Position numbers and translations under genes: made by a program
The notes under the pieces: generated by a model
Databases searched by the model: none
The model's input: the letters and a program-made list of their open reading frames with translations, nothing else
What the model was told of the DNA's origin: nothing
Part shown: positions 43,280 to 51,359 of the stretch, piece after piece
How the letters are laid out: each line of letters starts with the position of its first letter
Numbering within the stretch: position 1 is the stretch's first letter
From: JBCCOW01 sp039025855
GTDB lineage: Bacteria > Planctomycetota > Phycisphaerae > Phycisphaerales > Phycisphaeraceae
NCBI GenBank assembly: GCA_039025855.1
Contig: JBCCNL010000015.1
Span: forward strand, 1 to 64,000
Length of the DNA: 64,000 nucleotides
Direction: 5' to 3'

Positions 43280-44557
43280 CTAACTGAGATACCGCCTGGG
43301 AATCGCCGGGTTCAGCCGCGTGAGCAGCTCATACACATGAGTCCCCGCGAAATCGGCGAGCTTCTGCAACGCGTGCGGTGCATCCGGATCGTCGCTGTAC
43401 AGCTCGGCTTCCGCGTCCATCAGCGCCGTAAGCGGCGCACCAGACTCGGCGTCTTCGACGAGAGCCGTCAGGTCAACAACGATCTGATCCATGCTGATGC
43501 GCCCCAGCACGGGGCAGTCGGCAGTGGGCCGAGTCACATCACGCGGCTGCACCCGGACAGTCGCCTGATTCGAAAGAGCCAGCGGATAGCCATCGCCGTA
43601 ACCAACGGGAACAACGCCAACAACCGCGTCTTTTTTCAGGACATGCGTCCCGCCATACCCAACCGGCGAGCCCTTGGGCAGGCGTTGCACATGGATCAAG
43701 CGTGAGACCCAACGCAAGGCGGGCTTGAGATCATCGGGAGCCGACAGCTCAGCAGGCCAGACGCCCGGGGCATAACCGAGCAGCCCGAGCCCAGGGCGGA
43801 CCATGCTGCCGTGATACGCCGCGTCGCGGAGCAGTCCCGAGGTGTTGCACGCATGAATCAGACAATCATCAGGGATGGTATCGCGGTGCTCCTCCACAAA
43901 ACCCATAAACCGGTCGTGCTGATCGGCGGTCGTGTCCGGGTCGCAGTCAGCGGATGAAAAGTGCGTGTACAACCCCGCCAGCCGGAGGTACCGCCGCGAT
44001 GCCTCGTCCTTCAAGATCCCCGCGCACTGCTCCGCCGTCAGCCCCGCCCGCGACATCCCCGTGTCGAGATACAAATGGATCGGCAGCTTGATCCCGAACC
44101 GCTGCCCGATCGTGTTCACCGCCGCCAACTGCTCCGCATCGTGGATCGTCAAGTGCAGCCGCTCCGCCACCGCGTGCCGGTACAGCGTGTCCGTCCGATC
44201 CAGGCCTCGCACCGGCATCAGGATCAGGATCGGGGCCGTCACCGACCGACTCACCAGCCGCTCCGCCTCCGCCGGCGTAAACACACAGAACATCGACGCC
44301 CCCAGCTTGCTCAGCCGAAGCGCGACCTGCACCGCCCCCGCCCCGTACGCGTCCTTCTTCACTGTCGCACACACCCCGACCCCCGGCCCCAACCGCTCAC
44401 TCAAGACCCGGTAATTGTGATCGATCCGCGTCAGGTCCACCTCCACCCGGCTCGGCTCGTCCGAAGCCGGCTTCCGCACCGGACCCAAAGCCAGGCCCGG
44501 CTTGGCCATGCCAGACAGAGACTCACGCGTCGAAGAAGGGGTCGGGGTCGAAGTCAT
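43280..44557 (-). CDS. alr: Alanine racemase
   Basis: A PLP enzyme that makes D-alanine for peptidoglycan. 425 residues. The PLP-binding Lys lies in TVKKDAYGAG near the N terminus, RAGL in TGMSRAGLTAEQ follows, and the second catalytic Tyr region is VVPVGYGDGYPLALSNQ. The typical MDQIVVD motif is seen in GRISMDQIVVDLT. A Ser/Thr-rich N-terminal extension of about 30 residues precedes the fold, and an inserted segment near the C terminus (LMDAEAELYSDDPDAPHAL) exceeds the usual length. Its presence fits a wall containing D-Ala. Confidence 0.94.
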   Translation of the reverse strand: MTSTPTPSSTRESLSGMAKPGLALGPVRKPASDEPSRVEVDLTRIDHNYRVLSERLGPGVGVCATVKKDAYGAGAVQVALRLSKLGASMFCVFTPAEAERLVSRSVTAPILILMPVRGLDRTDTLYRHAVAERLHLTIHDAEQLAAVNTIGQRFGIKLPIHLYLDTGMSRAGLTAEQCAGILKDEASRRYLRLAGLYTHFSSADCDPDTTADQHDRFMGFVEEHRDTIPDDCLIHACNTSGLLRDAAYHGSMVRPGLGLLGYAPGVWPAELSAPDDLKPALRWVSRLIHVQRLPKGSPVGYGGTHVLKKDAVVGVVPVGYGDGYPLALSNQATVRVQPRDVTRPTADCPVLGRISMDQIVVDLTALVEDAESGAPLTALMDAEAELYSDDPDAPHALQKLADFAGTHVYELLTRLNPAIPRRYLS

Positions 44558-44558
44558 T

Positions 44559-44588
44559 TTGGACCATCCATGGCCAGACGTTTATAGT
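44559..44588 (+). promoter_or_regulatory. Candidate promoter of the helicase gene with a long leader
   Basis: TTGGAC (44559-44564) and TATAGT (44583-44588) are separated by 18 bases. TATAGT differs from the -10 consensus at one position. Transcription from here would give a leader of roughly 200 bases before the helicase ATG, comparable to the long leaders of cold-responsive DEAD-box helicase genes. The remaining part of the 240-base gap shows no reading frame of its own. Confidence 0.35.
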
Positions 44589-44799
44589 CTACGCGGAGCG
44601 AGTCAGGCCGTTTACGTCGTCAAGCGTGGGTGGGGCTCAGCGAGCCGAGCAGGCCCAAGCCCTATCGGCCCGCCATCCCGACCATCGGACCCTCGCCCCC
44701 GCCGGGACCAACCATCCCGCCGGGTCCACTCCAGATACACACCCCGCCGGGCCTCTCCCACACCCGCCCGACAACAATCCCCGAAGAACCACGCCCCTC

Positions 44800-46161
44800 A
44801 TGACCCAGAACGACTCCTTCAACACCGAGGTCACCTTCGCCGACCTCGGCCTCGCCCCCAACGTCCTCCAGGGCATCACCGAGCACGGCTTCGTCCACCC
44901 CACCGAAATCCAGGCCCAGCTCATCCCCCGCGTCCTCGCCGGCAAAGACGTCATCGGACAGGCCCGCACCGGCACCGGCAAGACCGCCGCCTTCGGCCTG
45001 CCCCTGCTCTCCATGCTCGAGCCCGGCACCCAGGCCCAGGCCCTCGTCCTCGGGCCCACCCGCGAGCTCGCCGTCCAGATCGCCGCCGAACTCGCCAACC
45101 TCGCCAGACACACCGACCTCGGCGTCACCTCCATCATCGGCGGCGAATCCATGAAAGCCCAGCAAGACTCCCTCGCCGCCGGCGGAGAAATCGTCGTCGG
45201 CACCCCCGGCCGCGTCATGGACCTCTACGGCCGAAACCAGCTCTCCTTCAAAAACATCAAGTTTGCCATCCTCGACGAGGTCGACCGCATGCTCGACATC
45301 GGCTTCCGCGACGACATCAAAAAAATCCTCAGCCAGATCAAGACCAAACGCCAGACAGTCTTCGTCTCCGCCACCGTCGACGCCGCCATCGAGTCCCTCG
45401 CCCGGCAGTTCATGCGCGAAGACGCCGAGAAGATCAACGTCGTCGCCGGCTCCCTCACCGTCTCCATGGTCGACCAGAAATATCTCTCCGTCGAGCCCTG
45501 GGACAAGCGTGCCCTGCTCCTCAAACTCCTCCAGAAGGAAAAGCCCGACACCACCGTCGTCTTCTGCAAGACCAAGCACACCGTCCGCAAGGTCACCCAA
45601 TACCTCCGCGACAAGAAACTCGAGGTCCGCGAGATCCACGGCGACCTCCACCAGACCAAACGCAACCGCGTCATGAAAGCCATGCGCGGCGGCTCCGTGG
45701 ACGTCCTTATCGCCTCCGACCTCGCCGCCCGTGGGCTTGATGTGGACCACATCACCCACGTCATCAACTACGACCTCCCCGAAGACCCCGAGGTCTACAT
45801 CCACCGTATCGGGCGCACCGCCCGCGCCGGCCGACGCGGCGTCGCCTGGACCTTCGTCACCCCCGACCAGGGCCAGATGCTCACCGAAGTCGAAAAGCTC
45901 GCCGGCACCCTCATCGAGCCCCTCGACTACCCCGACTTCACCCCCGGCCCCGTCCCCAAAGACATCAAAGAAGAACGCCAGAAAGACGCCGACCGCCGCA
46001 GCTCCCCCAGCAAAGTCGAAGACCGCGTCATCGGCAGCAACACCACCTCCACCACAGACGACATGGACGAAGCCGAACTCCGCAAGATGTTCCCCGACGG
46101 CAACATCCCCAAAACCATGCCCAAAAAAGGCCTCGGCTCCCGATTTAAACGAAGACGGTGA
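44800..46161 (+). CDS. DEAD-box family ATP-dependent RNA helicase
   Basis: A 453-residue helicase. Motifs in order: FADLGLAPNVLQGITEHGFVHPTEIQAQ (Q motif), ARTGTGKT (I), PTRELAVQ (Ia), GTPGR (Ib), DEVD in place of DEAD (II), SAT (III), then the C-terminal lobe with VVFCKTKHTVRK (IV), ASDLAARGLDVD (V) and HRIGRTARAGRRG (VI). The variant II (Asp-Glu-Val-Asp) keeps both acids. The end is basic (GLGSRFKRRR), likely for RNA binding. The ATG is at MTQNDSF. It probably serves ribosome assembly or mRNA decay, but the specific RNA is unknown. Confidence 0.94.
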   Translation: MTQNDSFNTEVTFADLGLAPNVLQGITEHGFVHPTEIQAQLIPRVLAGKDVIGQARTGTGKTAAFGLPLLSMLEPGTQAQALVLGPTRELAVQIAAELANLARHTDLGVTSIIGGESMKAQQDSLAAGGEIVVGTPGRVMDLYGRNQLSFKNIKFAILDEVDRMLDIGFRDDIKKILSQIKTKRQTVFVSATVDAAIESLARQFMREDAEKINVVAGSLTVSMVDQKYLSVEPWDKRALLLKLLQKEKPDTTVVFCKTKHTVRKVTQYLRDKKLEVREIHGDLHQTKRNRVMKAMRGGSVDVLIASDLAARGLDVDHITHVINYDLPEDPEVYIHRIGRTARAGRRGVAWTFVTPDQGQMLTEVEKLAGTLIEPLDYPDFTPGPVPKDIKEERQKDADRRSSPSKVEDRVIGSNTTSTTDDMDEAELRKMFPDGNIPKTMPKKGLGSRFKRRR

Positions 46162-46301
46162 CCCCGCTCACCGCCGCCGTCACTTTTCAGGGATCTGGCA
46201 GAAACTAGAACACTACATAAACACAGCCTAGATCTTTTCTTGGCAAAACCGATCCGACCAGCTACTTTCCTGATAAGTAACGAACCCGTCACCCAATTAC
46301 T

Positions 46302-46308
46302 GTTAGGG
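46302..46308 (+). other. Integron-like recombination core (GTTAGGG) before cassette 1
   Basis: GTTAGGG lies three bases before the ATG of the first cassette gene and fits the GTTRRRY core of attI or attC sites, save for the last base. The following C makes GTTAGGGC, the reverse complement of GCCCTAAC at the start of the attC-like site downstream of the same gene. The 140 bases before it, from the end of the helicase gene, are AT-rich and contain no gene. Whether they hold an attI or a decayed attC is unclear. Confidence 0.65.
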
Positions 46309-46310
46309 CT

Positions 46311-46682
46311 ATGACGTCTAATAAACCATCTTGGCAGAAATACCTCACGAAGCGACGCATCATTCTTGCGGTTGTCTTTGTCTGTACGGTGACTACTGCG
46401 CCAAGCCTGATGAAATGGTTCGTTTACGAGTTCGATAATGCTGCGCCGAGATTACGCTCAATGATCGGTACAGAAGTGGAAATCCCCCGACAGACGTTTC
46501 GCGTGATGGGAAAAGACGTTGTCACTGGCCCACATACCGGAACGCTGACTTATGTCGGTTACCGGTGGAATGATGACTGGGGCTGGTTTGACTTAGAAGT
46601 TCACTTGGAGGGTGAAAGTAGTTCCGTGCATACTGGGCTCTCTCCAAGTGAAACTAGACGTGTAAACGCCGTGGCGAAATAG
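46311..46682 (+). CDS. Cassette gene 1: small membrane-anchored protein
   Basis: A 123-residue protein of unknown family. One N-terminal membrane segment (RRIILAVVFVCTVTTAPSLM) precedes a soluble part with several aromatic residues (VGYRWNDDWGWFDLEVHLEG). The GC content is well below the window average. The gene lies between a recombination core three bases upstream and an attC-like site that begins one base past its stop, as in integron cassettes. It has no visible promoter of its own. Confidence 0.7.
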   Translation: MTSNKPSWQKYLTKRRIILAVVFVCTVTTAPSLMKWFVYEFDNAAPRLRSMIGTEVEIPRQTFRVMGKDVVTGPHTGTLTYVGYRWNDDWGWFDLEVHLEGESSSVHTGLSPSETRRVNAVAK

Positions 46683-46792
46683 CCCTAACCACCGGCTGCA
46701 GTTGACCGGCTGCGCCCGCGATTGATAATGTTGTTGTCGGTTCGGAGCCTGCTCTCCGCGGGCGGCCGGCAAATGAGCCTTTGACGTTAGGC
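46683..46792 (+). other. attC-like recombination site of cassette 1
   Basis: A 110-bp imperfect palindrome running from CCCTAAC (R'') to GTTAGGC (R'). The inner arms are CCGGCTGCGCCCGCG and CGCGGGCGGCCGG, the outer arms GGCTGCAGTTG and CAAATGAGCC, separated by an unpaired centre of about 35 bases. This is the layout of attC (59-base element) sites. With its following CT, the R' gives GTTAGGCT, complementary to the beginning of the next attC, as expected for cassettes inserted one after another. Confidence 0.75.
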
Positions 46793-46803
46793 TGAATGAG
46801 ACT

Positions 46804-46992
46804 ATGAGGACTATCATTACCATTGCGTTGTTTCTTGCAGTTTTTGTGCTCACGGTGGGGCTAATCACGGCTACGGTGGGCATTGCAGTTCCTCAAGCTG
46901 CGTTCGTTGGAGCAACGTTTGCATTCATACTCGGTTTGTTACTTGCATATATGTCTGCGCGATACTACTGGCGTCGTTCAGTACCAGCCTAA
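46804..46992 (+). CDS. Cassette gene 2: small two-helix membrane protein
   Basis: A 62-residue hydrophobic protein with two membrane segments (ITIALFLAVFVLTVGLITA and FVGATFAFILGLLLAYMSA) and a short basic end (RYYWRRSVPA). No family is recognised. The stop codon is part of the R'' box of the following attC-like site. GC content is near or below 50 per cent, in contrast to the adjacent chromosomal genes. Two-helix proteins of this size are common in integron cassettes and can be toxins or stress factors, but nothing here proves it. Confidence 0.7.
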   Translation: MRTIITIALFLAVFVLTVGLITATVGIAVPQAAFVGATFAFILGLLLAYMSARYYWRRSVPA

Positions 46993-47095
46993 CCAACTGC
47001 TGCAGCTGATCGGCTGCGCCCGCGATCAATAATGGTATTGCGGTTTGAAGCCTGCTCTCCGCGGGCGGCCGGCAACTGATCCTTTTACGTTTACT
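46987..47095 (+). other. attC-like recombination site of cassette 2, right end degenerate
   Basis: A second 109-bp imperfect palindrome, very similar to the first along its whole length (for example shared CGGCTGCGCCCGCGAT and GCCTGCTCTCCGCGGGCGG). It begins with GCCTAAC and ends with GTTTACT instead of GTTRRRY. Thus the right core is mutated or was replaced, and a palindromic AACCACGAAG-type repeat begins just there. Confidence 0.7.
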
Positions 47096-47169
47096 ACAAA
47101 GAACACGAAAGCCACGAAGAAGACGCATCTGGTTTTCCCTCCGTGCTCTTCGTGCCCTTCGTGGTTCAA
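47094..47169. repeat. AACCACGAAG-type palindromic repeat next to attC
   Basis: The left arm ACAAAGAACACGAAAGCCACGAAG and the right arm CTTCGTGCCCTTCGTGGTT are inverted relative to each other around a 25-base centre. The right arm is the reverse complement of the left arm seen at 61100. The element has the build of a small non-autonomous palindromic repeat. It overlaps the degenerate end of the second attC-like site. Confidence 0.75.
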
Positions 47170-47176
47170 AAACGAA

Positions 47177-47833
47177 TCACCGCTGCGTCACCCCGAGCAC
47201 CACCAGCACCACCAACACCCCCGTCGCGTTCGCGACGAGGTCCCAGCCGGTGTTTACATAGCCGCCCACGTTGCTCGGGCCCAGCATCGTGGCGACGAAC
47301 TCGACCAGCTCGTTGAGGGCGCCGAGCCCCATCGCGCCCAGGCCCACCAGCATCAGCCGGCCACAGGTGGCACAAAGCCGTCGGCCCACCGCGGCGCACA
47401 GGCCCTGCCAGCACGCCCACGCCGCGACGCCGAAGCCGTAGGCGTGGACCACGTGGTCGTACTTCAGCCAGCCCCCCTGCCCGACGCCCGGCCCCGCCGA
47501 CCCGTCGCCGATCGGCACGATCCACCACGAATACAGCACCCGCACGTCGCCGTTGATCGCCCAGGTCTCCGGGACCGGGACCAGCCCGCCCGCCATGTGC
47601 AGCACCCCCCAACCGGCCAGCGCCCACAGCACCCCCGCCGAGAAGCACACCCGCCAGTGGGCGTACGCCACCAATGCTGCCAGGAACAGCATGACCGCGA
47701 CGTAGAACAGGAACTCGGTATTACCCATCCGAGCCGACACGACCGCCGCCCACGCGAGCGTGATGGCTGTGATTGCCGCCGGCCCCCAGACGAGCCTCGG
47801 GTCAAACGGTCTCACACTTTTGTTATCGGTCAT
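47177..47833 (-). CDS. Polytopic membrane protein (DUF2238/VanZ-like layout)
   Basis: A 218-residue protein with six or so helices. The motifs DHVVHAYGFGVAAW and NELVEFVATML... GGYVNTGWDLVANATGVL recall the DHx..H and ELxE...D...NxxG pattern of DUF2238/YjdF-like and VanZ-like membrane proteins; this is a resemblance only. The gene is next to the following gene with a one-base gap and so probably belongs to one transcript with it. Confidence 0.7.
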   Translation of the reverse strand: MTDNKSVRPFDPRLVWGPAAITAITLAWAAVVSARMGNTEFLFYVAVMLFLAALVAYAHWRVCFSAGVLWALAGWGVLHMAGGLVPVPETWAINGDVRVLYSWWIVPIGDGSAGPGVGQGGWLKYDHVVHAYGFGVAAWACWQGLCAAVGRRLCATCGRLMLVGLGAMGLGALNELVEFVATMLGPSNVGGYVNTGWDLVANATGVLVVLVVLGVTQR

Positions 47834-47834
47834 C

Positions 47835-49232
47835 TCATCGAACGACGATCAATTCTTCGTCCAGCCCCGGGTGCTCCGCCACCGCCGCCGACCGCACCGC
47901 CTCGACCAGCCCCCGGCAGCTCTCGTGCTCCAGCAGGTGACTGATCACATCGGCAGCCTTCCCCGCGTCCAGCCCCGCAAATAACGCTCGGCAGGCTGAG
48001 CCGTCTGCCTCGATCAGCCGACCCTCGACCCGATCCTCCGCCGCTCGCAGCATCGCCTCGGTCCCCGGCAGCAGCACAAACCCCGAGTCCTGCCGCTTCA
48101 TCCGGTCGACCAATGCCTCGGCCCGAGACAACGCCGAGTCTGCCAAAGCGCCTTCCAACTCACCGGTAAACCGCCGGTGGATCAACCGCGTCGCCGCGTT
48201 GTTCAACGCATAGCTCGCGACCCGCCTCGGCGTCGGCAGCCGGTCGGCTTTCGGGCCACGCCCCAAGCGGTGCATCAGCGTCTTGGTCGCCGCGTCGCCG
48301 TGCAACGCCTCCGCCTGATCGGCCAGAGCTTCCATCCGATCCACATAGTCCCCGTGTTCGATCAGGCCACGCCCCGCCACCAGCACGTTCAGCCGCGCCA
48401 TCACCCCCGGAAGCGAATCAGCCCCCATCAATCGGCAAACCAACGCCGACCCGCGGAGCACCAGCTTCATGTCCGACTCCGCCGTCCCGTCATGCTCCGC
48501 CAACACGACCAGCAACCGACGCAGTAGCTGAGCCGTCCGCTCTACCGACTCGAACTCAGTCGAAATAAATCGCTGACGTAAACCCTCGGCATCACCCGCT
48601 GAAACCCGACCCACGCGATCCGCCGCATCCAATCCCTCCGCAAAGTCGTAAGCCGTCAGCCGACCGGTCGCCCCCCGCACCGCCGTCAGCACTTCGATCG
48701 CACTCGCCGAACCATCAACCCCGTCCTCCACCACCGCATCGAACCGCTCCCGCAGGTGATCTTCCAACTCAGCCAAGCGATCCGACACCGGCACCTTCAC
48801 TTCAACATCCTGCGACGCCTGATGCGACCGCAGGTGACGCACTGCCGTCTGCACCCGCTTGGCCGTCAATTCCATCCCGCTATGGGCCGACACCAGCGAC
48901 GCCAGCGCCGCGTAGTCCACCCCCTCCGTTGACTGACCCGGACGCAGGCAGGCCGCCAACACGTCATCCACCGACCGCTCGCCGCGGTGATCCACCACCG
49001 CCGCCAGCCAGGTTAGCACCGCCCGCGCCGCGTCCTGCACATTGGCCCGCAGCGGCTCGACGGTTTCGTGGACACGACCGACCCAAGCCGGGCCGTCACC
49101 CGACACCGGCTCGACGTCGGGCATCTCCGACCGCGGGTCCGCGACACGCACCAGCCGATCCGGGTCCGCCAACACCGTCCGCAACCTGGCGGGCCGCTCG
49201 GCCGTTGCCGCGTCTCGTGTTGTCGTGCTCAT
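47835..49232 (-). CDS. Large helical protein of unknown function
   Basis: A 465-residue soluble protein starting at MSTTTRD. It is almost wholly alpha-helical by composition (rich in Ala, Leu, Glu, Arg), without Cys-based motifs or signal peptide. Segments such as ALNNAATRLIHRRFTGELEGALADSALSRAEALVDRMK suggest a repeat or scaffold fold. No known family is recognised. It is upstream of the DUF2238-like membrane protein with nearly no gap, so a functional pair is possible. Confidence 0.68.
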   Translation of the reverse strand: MSTTTRDAATAERPARLRTVLADPDRLVRVADPRSEMPDVEPVSGDGPAWVGRVHETVEPLRANVQDAARAVLTWLAAVVDHRGERSVDDVLAACLRPGQSTEGVDYAALASLVSAHSGMELTAKRVQTAVRHLRSHQASQDVEVKVPVSDRLAELEDHLRERFDAVVEDGVDGSASAIEVLTAVRGATGRLTAYDFAEGLDAADRVGRVSAGDAEGLRQRFISTEFESVERTAQLLRRLLVVLAEHDGTAESDMKLVLRGSALVCRLMGADSLPGVMARLNVLVAGRGLIEHGDYVDRMEALADQAEALHGDAATKTLMHRLGRGPKADRLPTPRRVASYALNNAATRLIHRRFTGELEGALADSALSRAEALVDRMKRQDSGFVLLPGTEAMLRAAEDRVEGRLIEADGSACRALFAGLDAGKAADVISHLLEHESCRGLVEAVRSAAVAEHPGLDEELIVVR

Positions 49233-49320
49233 CGGATGCATCACTGGACCTTGACGCTCTCGATCGGTTGCCCATTACGACCCCACCACACCCCACCCGC
49301 CCCACCCACCACACCGCCGG

Positions 49321-49458
49321 TCACTTGCTTCCGGGGGGCGGCGTGCTGTGGCAGCCCGACTCGGCCATCGCCGACCCGGTCACACCCATCGCTGCCGCCA
49401 CCGGGGCCAGCATCGCCAGCACCACCAACAGCCGCATCATCAGTCGCTTGATCTTCAT
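49321..49458 (-). CDS. 45-residue exported peptide
   Basis: A short gene with good translation signals: AGGAGA lies eight or so bases before the ATG. The product begins MKIKRLMMRLLVVLAMLAPVAAAMG, a standard signal peptide, and leaves a mature part of about 15-20 residues that contains one Cys and a PPPGSK end. The single Cys and short length suggest a secreted peptide or small lipoprotein-like factor. The leader region upstream contains two hairpins (GGGCACGA...TCGTGCCC and GGGC...GCCC). The function is unknown. Confidence 0.6.
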   Translation of the reverse strand: MKIKRLMMRLLVVLAMLAPVAAAMGVTGSAMAESGCHSTPPPGSK

Positions 49459-49889
49459 CACGGGGTCTCCTGTTTCAGGACTCCGGGCACGACAGACTTC
49501 GTGCCCACTAACCAGACGGGCAAGACGCCCGCTTTGTCACCCCATTCTACGCCCCAACCCTCCGAATCTCATCACCAAACCCCGCCACAGCAACGGCTTA
49601 AAGCAGCAAAAATAAATCGCCGCCTGCGCGACACCCCCCGGCCCAATCAGCGGCCCGAACCCCCCGACCACACCGCCGAAATTTTTTTCTAGCCCATATC
49701 CAGCAGCGACTTACAGCCAACAAGGCCCCGTCACCTCGCACCAAACCCGGCGACCCCGTCCCAAGGGGTGGAGACCGCCGAGCGTCGGCCGATCCCAACC
49801 CCGCGATGCCCCAGACGCCACAACCGGCCGGGCACCGCGAACCACCCCCAGCCCCACCCACCAAGGGGGCTACCCCGAAAGGAGTCGTC
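49459..49889. other. Divergent intergenic region
   Basis: About 430 bases without a supported gene between the divergent peptide gene and the His-rich protein gene. It holds two hairpins near 49485-49530 (GGGCACGA-CAGACT-TCGTGCCC and GGGC-AAGAC-GCCC), an A-rich patch (GCAGCAAAAATAAATCG) and a T-run preceded by ACCGCCGAAA. Promoters of both genes are presumably here, but no clear -35/-10 pair could be assigned. Confidence 0.5.
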
Positions 49890-50372
49890 ATGAACTTCGC
49901 CAAGACTCAAACCAAGGCCAACCTCAGCCGGATCGGCATCGCCGCCGCTCTCGGCCTCGCCATCCTCGCCGGCACCTCCGCCGCCGCCGACCACCACAAG
50001 CACCGCAACAAGGGCTTCGTCGACAAGACCAAGCACGTCCAGAAAGTGCGCACCACCCACAAGGTCAAGAACGTCCACCACCACTACCACGCCAAAGATT
50101 GGCGCCACAAGAACCGCCCCGGCTGGCGCTTCAAACACACCCACAACAACCACCGCGACTACCGCTGCAACACCTACCGCCCCGTCGCGCCCCGACGGCA
50201 CTGGGTCCCCGGCTACTGGACCAAGCAGTACATCCCCCCGGTCTACCGCTACCGCTACGACGCCTGCGGCACCCGCCACCGCATCACCGTCCGGGCCGGC
50301 TTCCACAAGCGGGTCTGGGTCCACGGCCGGTGGACCACCACACACCGCAATCACTACCGCGGCTACCACTAA
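49890..50372 (+). CDS. His- and aromatic-rich exported protein
   Basis: A 160-residue protein with AAGGAG 6 bases before the ATG and a signal peptide (IGIAAALGLAILAGTSAAAD). The mature part is strongly basic, with many His, Tyr and Trp residues: VHHHYHAKDWRHKNRPGW, then RHWVPGYWTKQYIPPVYRYRYDACGT and a final WVHGRWTTTHRNHYRGYH. The W-x-P-G-Y-W segment recalls the YXWXQ/BcpO-type short repeats of periplasmic proteins. Metal or polyanion binding is plausible. A terminator follows. Confidence 0.78.
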   Translation: MNFAKTQTKANLSRIGIAAALGLAILAGTSAAADHHKHRNKGFVDKTKHVQKVRTTHKVKNVHHHYHAKDWRHKNRPGWRFKHTHNNHRDYRCNTYRPVAPRRHWVPGYWTKQYIPPVYRYRYDACGTRHRITVRAGFHKRVWVHGRWTTTHRNHYRGYH

Positions 50373-50409
50373 GTCAGCCCAAGAGCTTTCATCACCCGCC
50401 ACCCATCCG

Positions 50410-50450
50410 TACGGCCCGCCGCTCACCGAGCGCGGGCCGTATTTCTTTTG
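50410..50450 (+). terminator. Rho-independent terminator after the His-rich protein gene
   Basis: TACGGCCCGC / GCGGGCCGTA form a perfect 10-bp stem around a 12-base loop, followed by TTTCTTTT. It lies 38 bases after the stop codon. Confidence 0.85.
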
Positions 50451-50550
50451 TCATCCGCGTTATCATCTGCCGGTTAAGGGGCCCACGTCTTGCCCGGCAC
50501 CGTGCCGGACCCCACATCTGATCCCACCGCGTTCTTCGGAGGAACGACCC

Positions 50551-51300
50551 ATGGCCGGCAACAAGCTGCTCCTGCTCATCGGTTCTGTCGCATACATCGC
50601 CCTGCTCGCCCTGCAGTGGCTCACCTACACCAGCAACGTCGAGTTCAGCATCCTGATGTCGATTGCTCTGATCGTCCAGGCCCTCGCCGGCGTCCCCGTC
50701 GTCCTCTACGCCCTCGGGCTCTTCCCCGTCCCGATCGCCGCCTACAGCAAAGCCCTGTTCGCGCTCGTTGCCGTCCTCGCCGTCTCCGGCATGGTCGGCG
50801 TCCCCCAGGGTGCCATCAGCATGGCCGACGCCCGCTCCGACGCTATCACCCTCAAGATGACCGAGCTCACCAACGAGCTGAGCAACAAGGAAGAGGTCCT
50901 CGACGAGAGCCTCGAGATCGCCGAAGAGCACGGCGACAAGGATGCCACCGACTTCGCCAAGGAGATGCAGGAAGCGACCAAGAAGGAGAAGAAGCCCGCC
51001 GACTTCGACAAGGACGACCGCAAAGAACTCCGCGTCCTCGCCGCCGAGAAGGCGATCGCCGAGTTCAACGAGACCGGCAACCGCATGCGGCTGGTCAACT
51101 CGATGCCCCGCAACCTGCTGATCGTGCTCGCCGCGTTCATCATCCTGCTCGGGGGCCACGCCTCCGCGGACGTCTTCGACGCCCTGCCCAAGCCTGAGCC
51201 AAAGCCCAAGCCCGCACCCGCCGCCGAGCCCCCCGCCGATGCCCCCGAGGCTTCCGACAGCGCAGACGGCGACGAAGAGCCCACCAAGGCACCCGAGTAA
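50551..51300 (+). CDS. Membrane protein with cytoplasmic or periplasmic coiled coil
   Basis: A 249-residue protein after a good GGAGGAA site. Three hydrophobic segments near the N terminus (LLLLIGSVAYIALLALQWL, ILMSIALIVQALAGVPVVLYALGLF, ALFALVAVLAVSGMVG) are followed by an acidic, helical stretch of about 90 residues rich in Glu and Lys, another membrane helix (LLIVLAAFIILLGGHAS), and a tail of Pro/Ala/Glu (PKPEPKPKPAPAAEPP). No family is known. The acidic tail is low-complexity. Confidence 0.75.
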   Translation: MAGNKLLLLIGSVAYIALLALQWLTYTSNVEFSILMSIALIVQALAGVPVVLYALGLFPVPIAAYSKALFALVAVLAVSGMVGVPQGAISMADARSDAITLKMTELTNELSNKEEVLDESLEIAEEHGDKDATDFAKEMQEATKKEKKPADFDKDDRKELRVLAAEKAIAEFNETGNRMRLVNSMPRNLLIVLAAFIILLGGHASADVFDALPKPEPKPKPAPAAEPPADAPEASDSADGDEEPTKAPE

Positions 51301-51331
51301 GCCCAGCCGCCAATCAACAGAACCCTCCCAC

Positions 51332-51359
51332 AAAAGCCCGGCCCTACGCCGGGCTTTTT
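51332..51359. terminator. Bidirectional Rho-independent terminator
   Basis: AAAAGCCCGGC-CCTAC-GCCGGGCTTTTT has A and T runs on either side of a 7-bp GC stem. It lies between the ends of two convergent genes; the stop codon of the minus-strand gene is inside it. It can serve both. Confidence 0.9.

Noticed and set aside
46302..47095. CRISPR array or simple tandem duplication
   Set aside because: Only two long, imperfect palindromes occur, each after a different gene. Spacers and short identical repeats are lacking, and the complementarity pattern is that of attC sites.
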